From Brachionus manjavacas (lineage: Eukaryota > Rotifera > Eurotatoria > Ploima > Brachionidae): 64,000 nucleotides of DNA. The stretch lies in the NCBI GenBank assembly GCA_019054805.1, contig JAHQIY010000001.1, positions 6,462,501 through 6,526,500 on the forward strand. The letters run 5' to 3'. The notes under the pieces are model-generated. The model made no database searches, was not told where the DNA came from, and worked only from the letters and a program-made list of their open reading frames with translations. The position numbers were made by a program, and so were the translations under genes. Below, piece by piece: positions 23,601 to 33,979 of the stretch. The first letter of the stretch is position 1. The number at the start of each line of letters is the position of its first letter.

Positions 23601-26308
23601 AAATATTTTTTTTGAAATTACATGTACAGACATATTTTAAAGTAAGATTAAGTTCCAACAGTAAGATTCAAAATGTGCGGAAAATTTATATTTTCAAGAG
23701 AGAAATTTTCATTAAGTTTGATGATTTGAGCGTGTTTCAAATTCAATTTTTTGTAATGTTTGTAATCCGATATTTCAATAGTTATTGAAATATTGATTAG
23801 TTTATGAATCACGTCGAGAGTGATTAATATTACCTTCTTCTATCAATAATGATTGATTCCATAAATGTTTTTAAATCAAATTTTAGCTAAGTAATGTAAA
23901 AGTTTTTCCTTCCAACTTAATGGAAAATAAATATTTAACCCTTTATCAGCTAATCAATTTATTGTTTTAAATTCTTACAATTTTTATAATTTTTTAAGAG
24001 ATAATCAAAATGCTAAATGGCAGGATTTTATTAATAATTTTTAATTTTGAGATAAAAAATATAAGCTCTAATTAAAAAAATGAAGTAAGCAGAGTAAAAA
24101 GGTTGTAAAAAATAACATTTTTAAATTAATCTCATTTTTATTTCCAAAAATCAACAGCAATGCTTTTGATTTAATTTCTTTTGTCTAGAAAAGAAAATTT
24201 TTGCTCTAAAGATTTTTCTTGAACTTTTTTTCAAGTGACCATTGAAGAAAAGGCTAAAAATGAGCAATTCAATGTGTATCTTTTAAATTTCGTTAAATTA
24301 AATTGAATTAAATTAAAAATAATTTAAATTCTGAAAATATCAAATAAAATAAAGTTTTACTTTTGAGTTCCTTAACAAAACAAAGCCGTAATAATATGAA
24401 TATATTTTAGGCGGATGGTTAGCATTGCTTAGAGAACTTTAAATAAATCTAAAAAAAAGTTTTTATTTTAATTTTTAATAAATTATTAAAAAAAATATGT
24501 TTTTTTCTTTTTCACAAAATAATATTTGAATTCAAATTTGAGAAAATAAATTAATAAATTAATAATCTTATTTGTTATTTTGGTCAACGCTCTAAAACAG
24601 AAGAAAATCTTAAATAAAATTAGATAAATAAATAGATTAAAATTAAGTTTAATTGTTTATTTCTGATTTTTACCACAAATTGATGATAAAAAAATTAAAT
24701 CATTTAGTTATTTAAAATTAATCAATACCAAGACTGTGTAAAAATTAAATCGAGTTTTCATTTAGCGCAAGGTGAATTTTAATAATTTTTTTTACGTAAG
24801 CATACAATAATAATTTTTTTTAAATAAAAAAATTTAAAAATTTAAAATTTTTATGTGTAGCAATATTGAAAAATAAATTTTTTTAATTTTTTAATATTAA
24901 ATTAGTTTGAAAAACCAATAAAGTTTTCAAAAGTTAAAAAAGAATTAATCTTTGCTAATGAATTTGAATTGCCTTTTTGAATAGATAAGGTGAGTATAAA
25001 TGAAAAATTACTTATATTGAAATATAAACGTAAACTATGTGATAGTAGGTATTTAAATGAAATATGTGAATAAATTAGCGTTTAAAGTTGACATGATAAG
25101 TGTCAAAATATTATTTTATTAAATCTAAATTGATGATTAACTGAGAAAAAATGAAAAAAATGAAAAATTAAGTTCAAATTTGGAAAATTAACCTCATTGT
25201 TTCAATAAATTTAAACCATATTAAGTTCCAAATTCATTATTACTTTCAAGTATTGTTTTAATTAACCAGAAGCCCCATTAACTATTTATTAAAATTTAAA
25301 TAAACAAAATGATTTCTATAATTAATAAAGTGTATAATTATTGTTATAGTTTGTTTTAAATATGATTTTTAAAACTATCCAAATTTTCTCACCAAAAAGA
25401 TTTAAATTGCTATAATATTAAATAATGTATTTTAAGTAAGTACTGCATAACCATGTCCATATCCTATACTTTAGACTATGTACACATATTTTTTTTATTA
25501 AATGAATAGTCTTGTATTGACTTGTGACTTTGGTCTATAAGGCCCCACTTTTTGTATGGAAATTTTAGTGTATATTTTAGAAATAATAGAATGAATTTAT
25601 TTGTAAAAGATCATGAAATTTTAGAATTCTTCTTTAATAAGAGATACTAGCATTTTAATTTTGAGCTTTTATAAAATAATATTAATATTCTTAAAAATTA
25701 TTGTTGGAAACCGATTATCAATAATCGACTAACTTTAAATTAATTATATTTTTTTAGTTAACTATTAAATCGACTAATTTATCTCTAAATTAAAAGTTAA
25801 ATAAGCAAAAAAAGTTTTTTCTTTTTAAATAAAGTTTGTAAAAAAATTAAAAAATTTACAGCAAAAATTACAAGCTAACGATTTATTTGAAATTATTTAA
25901 TTTTTTAGTCGAATTAATAATCGATTAAAAAAAAAGTCGATTTTGAATTTTATCAATCAATTGGAGTCGATTACCAACACATTAAAAAACAAAGATTAAA
26001 TAATCATAGCCGAAAAAGTTTTAAAAAGTTGAATTTCTTTAACTAATAGCCAAAATTATTCCAAAATAAAAATTAAAAGATGAAACTTTTATTTAAATAT
26101 TTATGTTTTATTTAATAATTTAATTTGACATATTTAGACCCCTTTCTTTAAAAAAAAAGGGATCCGGTTTCGATTGGACTTATAAAAGAACTCTTAAGGC
26201 TTATGTGATCATTTTTTCAAGAAATAGATTAACAATGCTGATTAAAAAATATGCTAACAAAATAAAATAAGTATAATTAAAAAAATAAATTTAAATACAT
26301 TAATGTCT
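20616..26308. other. AT-rich intergenic desert
   Basis: About 5.7 kb with no coding evidence in any frame beyond what AT-rich sequence yields by chance. A GC-richer island at about 22030-22195 stands out but resembles nothing I know. A short stretch at 25512-25545 resembles an end of the hAT-type MITE family described below. Confidence 0.6.
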
Positions 26309-26461
26309 TTAAAAGAACATCTCCTCACATGTCTCCTCGATGCTGGCCTGTCTTTGGCTGATAGCATAATAGGCTTCTGGATTCTTCCGAACACATTGTA
26401 AATTAGGACTTAACATGTCCGTTTTATTTGTCTGGTATCTTGATTGCTGTTTTTTGCTCGA
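26309..26461 (-). CDS. Possible orphan terminal exon (50 codons), unknown product
   Basis: Read on the minus strand, a frame runs from a splice-acceptor-like CAG (26462-26464, preceded by a T-rich tract) to a TAA at 26309-26311. It encodes 50 residues that look protein-like rather than AT noise: SSKKQQSRYQTNK, then LQCVRKNPEAYYAISQRQ, ending IEETCEEMFF. Base composition is clearly richer in G and C than the surroundings, as for the host exons here. No upstream exon can be placed; the DNA beyond 26461 is transposon debris up to 31 kb. It may be the last exon of a gene with long introns, a pseudogene, or part of a mobile element. Confidence 0.35.
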   Translation of the reverse strand, partial: SSKKQQSRYQTNKTDMLSPNLQCVRKNPEAYYAISQRQASIEETCEEMFF

Positions 26462-26559
26462 CTGGTTATAAAAAAGTGGTTATAGACCCATGAATGGAGT
26501 TGTGAATTTAGGAACAAAAAACAAAATTTTTTAAATTAAAATTTCTTTTTTTGTTTAGG

Positions 26560-26873
26560 TTTGAAACTCGTTACGCAAAATCGATTAGCAGAACAAAACA
26601 TTGTATTTCTCAATTTAAATCTCTGCAAAAACACTTCACGTCAATTAAATGTATTGAAAAAACATTAGAAAAAAATTACAGAGTTATGGCAGAGACTAAA
26701 TTTGGGTTAGCTGATACAAACCATCTATCAGCTACAACATTTTGCAGAAGTTTTAGAGCTTTGTGGTCTTGATAAGAAAATGTCTCAAAATTCTTATCTT
26801 AGGTTTACAGTATCCCCAGATAGACGTCAAAATCATAATCCGAATGAAAAAGAAACAGAATACCAATATCCTT
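26560..26873 (+). pseudogene. Decayed coding remnant, unidentified
   Basis: One plus-strand frame, interrupted by two TAG stops, reads plausibly as protein: TQNRLAEQNIVFLNLNLC, then TIYQLQHFAEVLELCGLDKK, then LRFTVSPDRRQNHNPNEKE, ending in TAG at about 26873. It lies directly beside the tail of a family B LINE, so transposon origin is likely, but I do not recognise the domain. Confidence 0.35.
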
Positions 26874-26957
26874 AGAGGAAGTTTAAAAAATAGGTATTTC
26901 TCTCAGAAAAATGTTAAATGTCTTTAAATTATAATCTGAAAGAGCAAAATTTTTTAA

Positions 26958-27958
26958 TTAGTAGTAGTAGTAGTAGTAGTGTGAACTGCTGTACAGCGAA
27001 AATGATCGCTATACCAACGCCAATATGGCACCTGGCCCATTAAAAGCCATAGCAGTCTTTGCTTTTATCTATACCAAAAACTTCTCTGTCGATTATTGCC
27101 TTAAAACTATTGAGTGAAACAGCATTTACAGCTCTTGTTGACAAACCATTCCATATATCTACCACCCTATTAGTTAAGAAATTGAAACGTGGAGGACCCT
27201 TCTTGGTCAGTTATCTCACTAGTCTTTTGTCATGTCTTCTTAAATTACCAACTGGTCCTGTTGTTGTTTTTGCATAATTAATTCCATTTATTAAATTTAT
27301 ATTTTCCATACCTTTGACTAGTTTGTACATTTGGATTAAATCACCTCTTTTTCGCCTCTCTTCAAGGGTTGTCAAATTTAAAATCTTTAGCCTTGATTCA
27401 TATGGAATATTTTTTAGACAACTTAGAAGTTTAGTCGCTCTCCGTTGTACCTTTTCGATTATCTGTATATCACTTTTAGCTGTAGACGCTTACAGCATAT
27501 TCAAGATGTGGACGGACTAGTGCTGTATAGAGTAGCCTAAGAGAAGTAACACTTAAGTTTTTGAATGTGTGCTTGATCATACCTAATGCTCTGTTTGCTT
27601 TTGCAGATGCTGCTGAGCATTGTTTTTTCCATTTCAGATCATTTGTTATGTAAACACCTAGATCTTTTTCTTCTGCCGTGTCTTTTAGAGTATGACTTAA
27701 ACCATTTGTTAGGTTGAGCATTTGATATTGAAAGTTGGGATTTTTTTTTCCAATGTGCATTACTATACATTTCTCTAAATTTAGATCGGTAGACCATTTA
27801 TCTGCCCAACTAGCTAGGCTGTTTAAATCATTTTGAAGAGAGAGTGGTAAAGTTATGTATTGACTTAAAGGTCCAATTATTTTCAAATCATCTGCGTAAG
27901 ATAAATTAAATCCTTTAAAACTTCGACCAAGTCGTTTATGTAAATATTGTAAAAACAA
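26958..27958 (-). mobile_element. ACT-tailed LINE (family B), 5'-truncated
   Basis: The minus strand encodes the end of a CR1/L2-like polyprotein. An intact frame at 27476-27958 includes the catalytic-type LSYADDLKIIG, then LNLEKCIVMHIGK, DLGVYITNDLKWKKQCSAAS and LRLLYTALVRPHLEYAVSVY. A frameshift near 27490 follows; downstream pieces are RRATKLL, LEERRKRGDLIQMYK and PRFNFLTNRVVDMWN. The 3' end is a run of ACT repeats (plus-strand GTA at 26960-26980) instead of poly(A). The intact 160 codons suggest a comparatively recent insertion. Confidence 0.85.
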
Positions 27959-28532
27959 ATTTGTGAATTTTTGTCTTAAAAGTCTAAATTTTGTTTTATT
28001 TAAATCCAGTGATAAGGCAACCCTACGATCCTATATGATTTATATATATTATGAAACTATACAAATTTTTGAGTTAAATTGACAATATTGATTTTGTTGA
28101 ATTTTTTTTAATCAAAATCGACGTCTTTAGAATTTTAGGAACAAATTAAAACGTCAAGTCCTTTCCTTTGACTTTTTAATGTGTTTCTTCAACTAGTGCT
28201 AGTAGATCGGTTCATTCTGAAAACCAATTTTTCCTAAGACTAGTTTAAAAGTGGTTTTAATCTAAGTTTATGTCGAAAAAAAACAAAATTTGTTTGGCGT
28301 TTTTATGTATCTTAATGAAATTATTATTTCTCAAAGTAAAATATAAATAGAGTAATTAAAAGAATTTGGTTGAGTCATTTTCACTGTAAAAGACGAAGAT
28401 TCAAAGCAACTATTAAACATTTACACTTGATAAATTTGGCGATGTTTTCAAGAACACTATTTTAATTACTAGACTAAATGTTAGTTTAAAGAATATTAAT
28501 TTTAAAAAAATCAAATAAAAAAATACTTATGT

Positions 28533-29045
28533 ATGTCGCATAGAGCAAGCAAAATAAATTATTTAGCTAAAATTAAAAACAATTTAAGCAAAATAATAAT
28601 CAATTTTTTAATTTTAGTAGAATGATCGATTCCACATTTATTTTAGCTAAATTAAAACGAATTTAGAAAAATACTTAAATAACCTATGATTATTTATGTG
28701 ATATAAGCAAGTATATTAACCGGATCCGCAGGTCCGCGGTCTACATCCGGAAATGATAGTTGAACGGTATCGCCAACTTTGGCCTCACCTAACTAGTGAA
28801 TGTGTTGCATAGCCATCGCCTCAGCGGTAGTCTTCAAATTTTCACCACAACTTTGAATATCCCTTATTTTTATAGCATTGCCTTCGAAACATGTTTGCTT
28901 CGGTGTCATAAATTTTCGTTCTCCTTATCCTCTTCTATATAGTTCAATTTTATTCAGTATTTTTTTTAGGTAAAATTGTAAGTTCTTTTTTGATTTTATT
29001 GCAATTTCTTTTTAAATAATTTATTTTGCTTGTTCTATGCGACAT
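28533..29045. mobile_element. Terminal-inverted-repeat element carrying a transposon-derived coding fragment
   Basis: ATGTCGCATAGAGCAAGCAA at 28533 and the following AATAAATTATTTA recur inverted at 29010-29045 (TTTTGCTTGTTCTATGCGAC), giving roughly 33-bp terminal inverted repeats around about 510 bp. The interior (28700-28930) is much GC-richer than anything nearby and encodes, on the minus strand, the fragment described next. No transposase domain is present. A clear target duplication could not be read. Confidence 0.65.
28715..28890 (-). pseudogene. Fragment resembling the C-terminal tail of integrase-like transposon proteins (KRBA2-like family)
   Basis: The minus-strand frame reads NAIKIRDIQSCGENLKTTAE, AMAMQHIH, one TAG stop, then AKVGDTVQLSFPDVDRGPAD followed by PVNIL. 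The segment VGDTV...PDVDRGPADPVNI closely recalls a motif I associate with the tail of transposon-derived, integrase-bearing proteins annotated as KRAB-A domain-containing protein 2-like in invertebrates. That family assignment is from memory and needs a search. Only about 58 codons remain, all inside the TIR element. Confidence 0.4.
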
Positions 29046-29142
29046 TTACAATTATACAATTATATTTGATGTAATCGATTTTTTATAATGTAACAAGCTT
29101 TCAAAAGTAACTTCATTCTAATTTTTTTTTTTAGTAAATTTG

Positions 29143-29740
29143 AAACATCGCACTATTTCATGCTTTTTCAAAATTAAAAAAAAAAAAAAAAAAGAAAAAA
29201 AAATCATATCTTAAAATATTTTCAAAGATCATTAATGGACCTTTTTTTATCTTATATCTTAGATTATCTTAGTTGGCAAGAGTTCACCTAATATTTGAGT
29301 TGTTCACTTATTTTTAAATTTTTTCATCTACCTATAAAAAATCTAATATTATCGGGAATTTTTGTATTAGTGAGACAAAGTAAAAATCTAATTTAATTAA
29401 AGCTTTAACAGAAAGAAATACTCAGTTCCTTCAGGATCAATAGATAAAATTGAGCAACAAAAAAATCCTACAAAATGCGTAATCTGTGGAGGTTATTATG
29501 AAGGCGAAAGAAGTCTAAAACTTCATATTTCTAGGTCTCATAAAGATTAATTCAATAATTGATTTCTTAAATTTACTTAAAAATTATTAAATCATATAAA
29601 TATATTTATTTATCTTAGCTAAAGCTCCTTCAGATTAAAAAAAAATCAAAAACATAAACTCTATTCAATTTGTTCATCTAAATCCATTTTGATTCACCTT
29701 TTCGAACAAGGTTCACCTAACCGACTAGGCCCAAAAAAAC
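29143..29740. mobile_element. Terminal-inverted-repeat element, rearranged copy 3
   Basis: GAAACATCGCACTATTTCAT at about 29150 corresponds to the inner part of the right TIR of copies 1 and 2. The internal LINE 3' remnant (AAAGCTCCTTCAGATT near 29618) and the GTTCAC-rich segment with GGTTCACCTAACCGACTAG (about 29709) are also shared. Order and orientation differ from copy 1, so this copy is rearranged or composite. It includes the small zinc-finger frame at 29401-29550. Confidence 0.5.
29401..29550 (+). pseudogene. Short C2H2 zinc-finger reading frame
   Basis: A frame open from 29401 to TAA at 29548-29550 ends with KCVICGGYYEGERSLKLHIS then RSHKD. Cys codons at 29476 and 29485 and His codons at 29524 and 29539 give C-X2-C-X12-H-X4-H, a canonical C2H2 finger, five codons before... 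the stop follows two codons after the last His. No ATG is in frame, so it is a truncated end of a larger protein, probably transposon-encoded. A similar C-terminal finger occurs at 34.3-35.2 kb. Confidence 0.5.
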
Positions 29741-30284
29741 AATATCTATTAACTTTTTATTTCTTGGTGTAGCCCATGAATTTTAACCAAGTAAATTTCT
29801 TACATTACACTGATCTTTAATTGATGAAGAAGTTAAAGATGATAATTTTTCACACTTTTTTTTTATCAAATACTTTTGGATTTATCATTTTTTTACATAT
29901 TTTAACAAAAAAACAGTGTAATAAAAAATTATTTTTCTATTTCAATTATGAATGATGAATATTAATTCAGCTAACCATTTTTTTTTTAATTTAATTAATT
30001 TTCCGACAAAGCTTTTAGATTTTCAAGTATAATGATTTTCTAAAACAAAATGGCTATTTTAAGGAAATTAAAAAAATATTTTTTTCAAAATTTAGATTTA
30101 TTTTAAATTAAAAAAAAAACACTTTAAAGTCCTAGCTACAAGTCAAAGTCAAAACTTGTGACTCTGGTAATTAAGCAGACAGAACATTTATTTTTTTATT
30201 CTTCTTTATTGTTCAATATTGGACTAATAACTCAAAAATTGAGAAAATTAAAGTCAATGAGTTGTTCCGAATTTTTTCTAGTTC

Positions 30285-30450
30285 CACAGTATTTGTTGCG
30301 TGTAAGTCATGCAACCAGAGTGTCATATGTCTTTGCAGGATGGGACGCATGCTTAAGAGGGACCCGTTTCAACTGGGGAGTAGATGATCTCGACTCGATG
30401 CAGTAACCTTTGTGTCAGATCGGAACTGCCGCTCAGGATAATCTGCTGGA
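30285..30450 (+). mobile_element. tRNA-like SINE, degenerate copy
   Basis: GCGTGTAAGTCATGCAACCA at about 30297, ATGTCTTTGCAGGATGGGAC at about 30328 and TCGATGCAGTAACCTTTGTG at about 30395 align in order with the SINE at 33980-34260. The tRNA-like A box is eroded. Confidence 0.6.
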
Positions 30451-30837
30451 TGACTTGGAACAAATTATCATGTAGGGTGATAAGGTTGCATTTAAATTTT
30501 ATTGATCAGTACATTGTGTTCATTCAGAATATGATTGATTTATGGACCCTTGACATGTTCATGACATACCAAGGCGAAACTATGTATTTTACTTTCATTA
30601 GAAAAAATTAATTTATTATTGCAATGATTTGTTATAGAATTTTTATTGGATAGGTAAAAAATATACTGTTCTATCAAAAAGAAAAATGAATCTAATTGAT
30701 TGATTGATAATCGAAAACAACTTAGTAATTGATCCATCCTCTATTTTATCTTAACTCCCATACAATGTTGCCTCCTCTTTTTTGAAAGCAATTCATCTTT
30801 GGAATGCTGTTCAATTTAATAATTTTTTTAATAATGG

Positions 30838-30925
30838 GTTGGCACTCCTTTTCTAGTACCTTTTTGAGCAACGGTTCCGATCTGACATAGATGTTGCTGC
30901 ATCGAGTTGAACATTTAACATAGTC
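30838..30925 (-). mobile_element. SINE 3'-domain fragment, minus strand
   Basis: The reverse complement contains CTCGATGCAGCAACATCTAT then GTCAGATCGGAACCGTTGCT and AAAAAGGTACTAGAAAAGGA. This matches the 3' body of the SINE at 34150-34220. It lies in a larger LINE-tail-like stretch that ends in AAAT repeats near 31125-31143. Confidence 0.6.
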
Positions 30926-31140
30926 TCACAATGTCCAGAGGCCATCAATCGACTTCATATGAGTCTTAACTTCTTCTGGTCCAGATGAGGTTTTATCAAT
31001 GACTGTATCTTTTTCTTTTTCTACTTTTTATTTGTATTTAATTTTACTTTCTTTTTATTTTTATGCAAAGCTTTAATTTTAATTTTTATTTTTATTTTAC
31101 TTCTCCTTATGGAGGATAATTTGAATTAAATAAATAAATA

Positions 31141-31654
31141 AATATGAGACAACTATGTTCATCCGCTTACAATACACTTTTGATGGAACTGGTAATGTTT
31201 GTCAAAGTTGAGAGAGACAATCAAGTCTTTTGAGCTGTCTCAAAGTGCCAAATCTAAACAATATTGTATAGATTATTGATTTTTGATTAACTGTAGGCTT
31301 GAGCCGTTGAGTGGGCTAGAGCAAAAAAGAAAAGAAAAGGCGCGTTTGTGAAGCCTATGCATGAATTTTCGATATTTAGCTCAATTCATGAATTCATGAG
31401 TTGAATCAGCGCCAAAAAAATAAATTATGCTAATTTTACCTTTATATTCTTTATTTGATGTTATGATATTTCAAAATACCATAACTACTATGCATTTTTT
31501 GGGCTTAATAAAATGATGTTCTCGTAAAAAAAACTTAATTTATAGAATTTTGCTTTTATTTTGGATCGGATCCAAGATAAAAAACAAAATTTGAAAAAAA
31601 TTCTCCTTTTTTTTCTCTATTAGTAATAGAACAAAAAAAAAAATATTTATTTAT

Positions 31655-31685
<31 letters not shown>

Positions 31686-31863
31686 TTTACATGAATAACG
31701 CACTCGGTTACCATTCTCTCTCACTCATTTTTCTCCTTTCTGCCTTCTCCCTCGTTTTGCACACTTTTTCATTCAAAAAACTCATATGTTTTACTGTATT
31801 AGATAACTCGAACAATGAATTAAAACTACGTAGAAAAATAAAAAAAAAAAAAAAGAGAAAAAA
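31141..31863. promoter_or_regulatory. 5' flank of the AP-4 gene
   Basis: About 0.7 kb with no coding evidence. A TA then CA microsatellite occupies about 31655-31685, followed by a CT-rich stretch (TTCTCTCTCACTC / TTTCTCC) at 31712-31760 that resembles an initiator-type or pyrimidine-rich promoter. An A-run immediately precedes the ATG. Promoter assignment is positional only. Confidence 0.4.
31655..31685. repeat. TA/CA compound microsatellite
   Basis: A run of about 7 TA units runs directly into about 7 CA units, 180 bp upstream of the AP-4 start codon. Confidence 0.95.
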
Positions 31864-32892
31864 ATGTTAGCAGGCAACAACAACACGAATGACGATTTAG
31901 TCATGGATTCTACAGACGACTTGGACGACTTGAACGACGACACCAACGACCTGGAGAACAACTCCAAGTGCAAAGAGAGCGGCGACGGTGGCTGCAAGAA
32001 CTCGCCGGAGCTGAACGAGGACGACAAGCGCAAGAGACGGGCCATCGCCAACAGCAACGAGCGGCGCCGCATGCAGAGCATAAACGCCGGCTTCCAGACC
32101 CTCAAAAACCTGATACCTCACTCGAGCGGCGAAAAGCTGAGCAAGGCGTGCATTCTGCAGCGCTCCGCCGACTACATGCAGTTTCTCAACAAAGAAAAAG
32201 AGAAGCTCAACTGTCGACTGCAAATGGCCGTTAAGCTTATCGAGTCGCACGGTCTTTTGAGCGAGCTGCAGCAGCACGTGGGCGGCCTAGACGAGCACGA
32301 CTCGCACCGCACCGGCGCTGTCAAGTCCGAGTGTCAAAAAATATGCTCCAAACGAAAGTCGCTCAGTTCGATATCGAGCCTGCTGCGCTCGGACGAATCG
32401 CGCCAGCTCACCGACTCGACGAACAGGCCTAGTGTGAAGTGCAGCGAGCCAGAGGACGCCGAGAAGATAAAGACTCGCTCGAGCTCCATAGACCAGTTGA
32501 TCGCGGCCGCAGCGGTCGCCTCGTCGTCGCCGTCTAGCTCGTCGCAGCCGTCCAACTCGGCCTGCGACGAACCGCCCAAGAAAAACCTCAACCTGAACAC
32601 CATTTTCGAGGCGATCAAGCATGTCGAGGGAGGCAGGACTCTGGAGCAGCCGGACGTCAACAAACCGCCCAAGAAAAGAAAGTACACTGGCGAGGAGAGC
32701 GCTCAGGCCAACTCTGCCGCCTCCATGTGCTACATTGACCTCAAGCAATTGAATGCGCTTTGTCTCAATCAAAATCAAATGCAGCCCACTCAACTGGCCA
32801 TACTCACATCCAACGAGAACAAAAATTCCACCGATGAACAATCAAAAAAAAAAAATGATAAAATCATAGGCCTACTTGTGACAAGTTCCTAA
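31864..32892 (+). CDS. TFAP4: bHLH transcription factor AP-4 homologue
   Basis: Intronless frame of 342 residues. An acidic, Asn-rich N-terminus (9-32) precedes a basic helix-loop-helix at 55-115: KRKRRAIANSNERRRMQSIN, then AGFQTLKNLIPHSSGEKLSK, then the second helix ILQRSADYMQFLNKEKEKL. This is nearly identical to vertebrate AP-4, which binds CAGCTG-type E-boxes as a homodimer. A second AP-4 hallmark sits at 241-256 (NLNLNTIFEAIKHVEGG). Between them are a Ser-rich stretch (203-235) and basic patches KKKN / PPKKRK that could serve nuclear import. A short leucine-bearing helix follows the bHLH, but the long second leucine-zipper region of vertebrate AP-4 is not evident. The start is the first ATG, directly after an A-rich leader. 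The last 15 codons follow an A11 tract, so the exact C-terminus is sensitive to indel error. Confidence 0.92.
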   Translation: MLAGNNNTNDDLVMDSTDDLDDLNDDTNDLENNSKCKESGDGGCKNSPELNEDDKRKRRAIANSNERRRMQSINAGFQTLKNLIPHSSGEKLSKACILQRSADYMQFLNKEKEKLNCRLQMAVKLIESHGLLSELQQHVGGLDEHDSHRTGAVKSECQKICSKRKSLSSISSLLRSDESRQLTDSTNRPSVKCSEPEDAEKIKTRSSSIDQLIAAAAVASSSPSSSSQPSNSACDEPPKKNLNLNTIFEAIKHVEGGRTLEQPDVNKPPKKRKYTGEESAQANSAASMCYIDLKQLNALCLNQNQMQPTQLAILTSNENKNSTDEQSKKKNDKIIGLLVTSS

Positions 32893-33087
32893 CAGTGGGA
32901 AACTTTTTTTTTTTGGTCTTTTTTTTCTAATTTATTTTCGTTTATGTAGACTCAAAAAAATAGAGCGTTTTATGTGTACATGGCTCAAGTATAAATGGTG
33001 TGATTAATTTATTCGTGTTTAGGTCATTTATGAGAAAAAAGATCGGCTTTTTTTGTTTAAAATTAAGCTTTAAATTGAATAATTATA

Positions 33088-33133
33088 AATATATATATAT
33101 ATATATTTATATTTGTGTGCGTGTGTGTGTGTG
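33088..33133. repeat. AT/GT compound microsatellite in the AP-4 3' region
   Basis: About 10 AT units followed, after a short spacer, by GTGTGTGC and about 8 GT units. It mirrors in inverted orientation the TA/CA run upstream of the same gene. Confidence 0.95.
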
Positions 33134-33281
33134 AGGTTGTAATTAGAAAATTTTGATATCAATTCATTTTTAATGTTTTTTTTTCTACTTGATATAAATT
33201 GAGTATTTTGTTGGGATTTTTTTTTAAATTTTTTTTTTGTAAATAATTGCATTAAATTGTTTAGTTTTGTATTAAATTTTT

Positions 33282-33287
33282 AATAAA
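33282..33287 (+). terminator. Candidate polyadenylation signal of the AP-4 gene
   Basis: AATAAA about 390 nt after the stop codon, in a T-rich 3' region. Earlier exact hexamers are not evident between 32892 and here. Confidence 0.4.
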
Positions 33288-33394
33288 AAATCTTATAATT
33301 ATTAAGTCTAAATTAAAATAAAATACACTTTCAATTTTCTAGCTATGGTTTTTTATTAAAACAATTTAATTTTAAATTTCAGCCGGCATAAATT

Positions 33395-33475
33395 CAATCA
33401 GTGAATAAAAACCCTCTGAGGGAGAAAAATCTTTAACATATCTCTGTAGTACGGGACATATGTTTAAAATTGAAA
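33395..33475 (+). mobile_element. SINE fragment
   Basis: AACCCTCTGAGGGAGAAAAATC then CTTTAACATATCTCTGTAGT and ACGGGACATATGTTTAAA match 34040-34095 of the full SINE in the same orientation; the tRNA-like head is missing or unrecognisable. Confidence 0.55.
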
Positions 33476-33979
33476 AATTTAACTTTTTTTAAGAAGGGAA
33501 AAAGCAGAAAAATAGTGATTTCTCAATTTTTTTTGCTTGCCACTTCTTTTATCTATAAGAACCAGGGTAATCTTTAAAAAAATACCAATAAACACTAAAA
33601 TGAATAAGAACACTGGCTTTGCAAGTGGAAAATGAAGATTTCATTTGAAAAGTCTGTTCAATGGACTTTTTAAAATAGAAATAAAATGCTGATCGCTAAG
33701 AAAGTAAGGTAATAAAATCATTAGACAAAGGAAAACAAAAGAAAACAAGTTTCATGGTATAAATTTAAGTGGGACCTAAATTACAAAGCTTTAGAAAATC
33801 TTTAAAAATCTCTAGTTGATTATATTTTGGATTATACTTTCCCTCATGTCTCAACACATCCTCTGAAACTAATATCAAGAAAAATTAATATCAAAATTAA
33901 GCAGTTTGGTCTATTTTAAAACTAAAATAGGTGAACATTCTAATATTTAATAGGTAAACATTGATCCTTAATAAAAAAT

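Noticed and set aside
23549-23788. 79-codon open frame in the 20-26 kb desert
   Set aside because: Lys/Ile/Phe/Asn-dominated composition expected from AT-rich noise and no flanking exon signals.
31791-32841. Open frames overlapping the AP-4 gene on both strands
   Set aside because: The sense frame contains an unmistakable bHLH; the others are by-products of its base composition.
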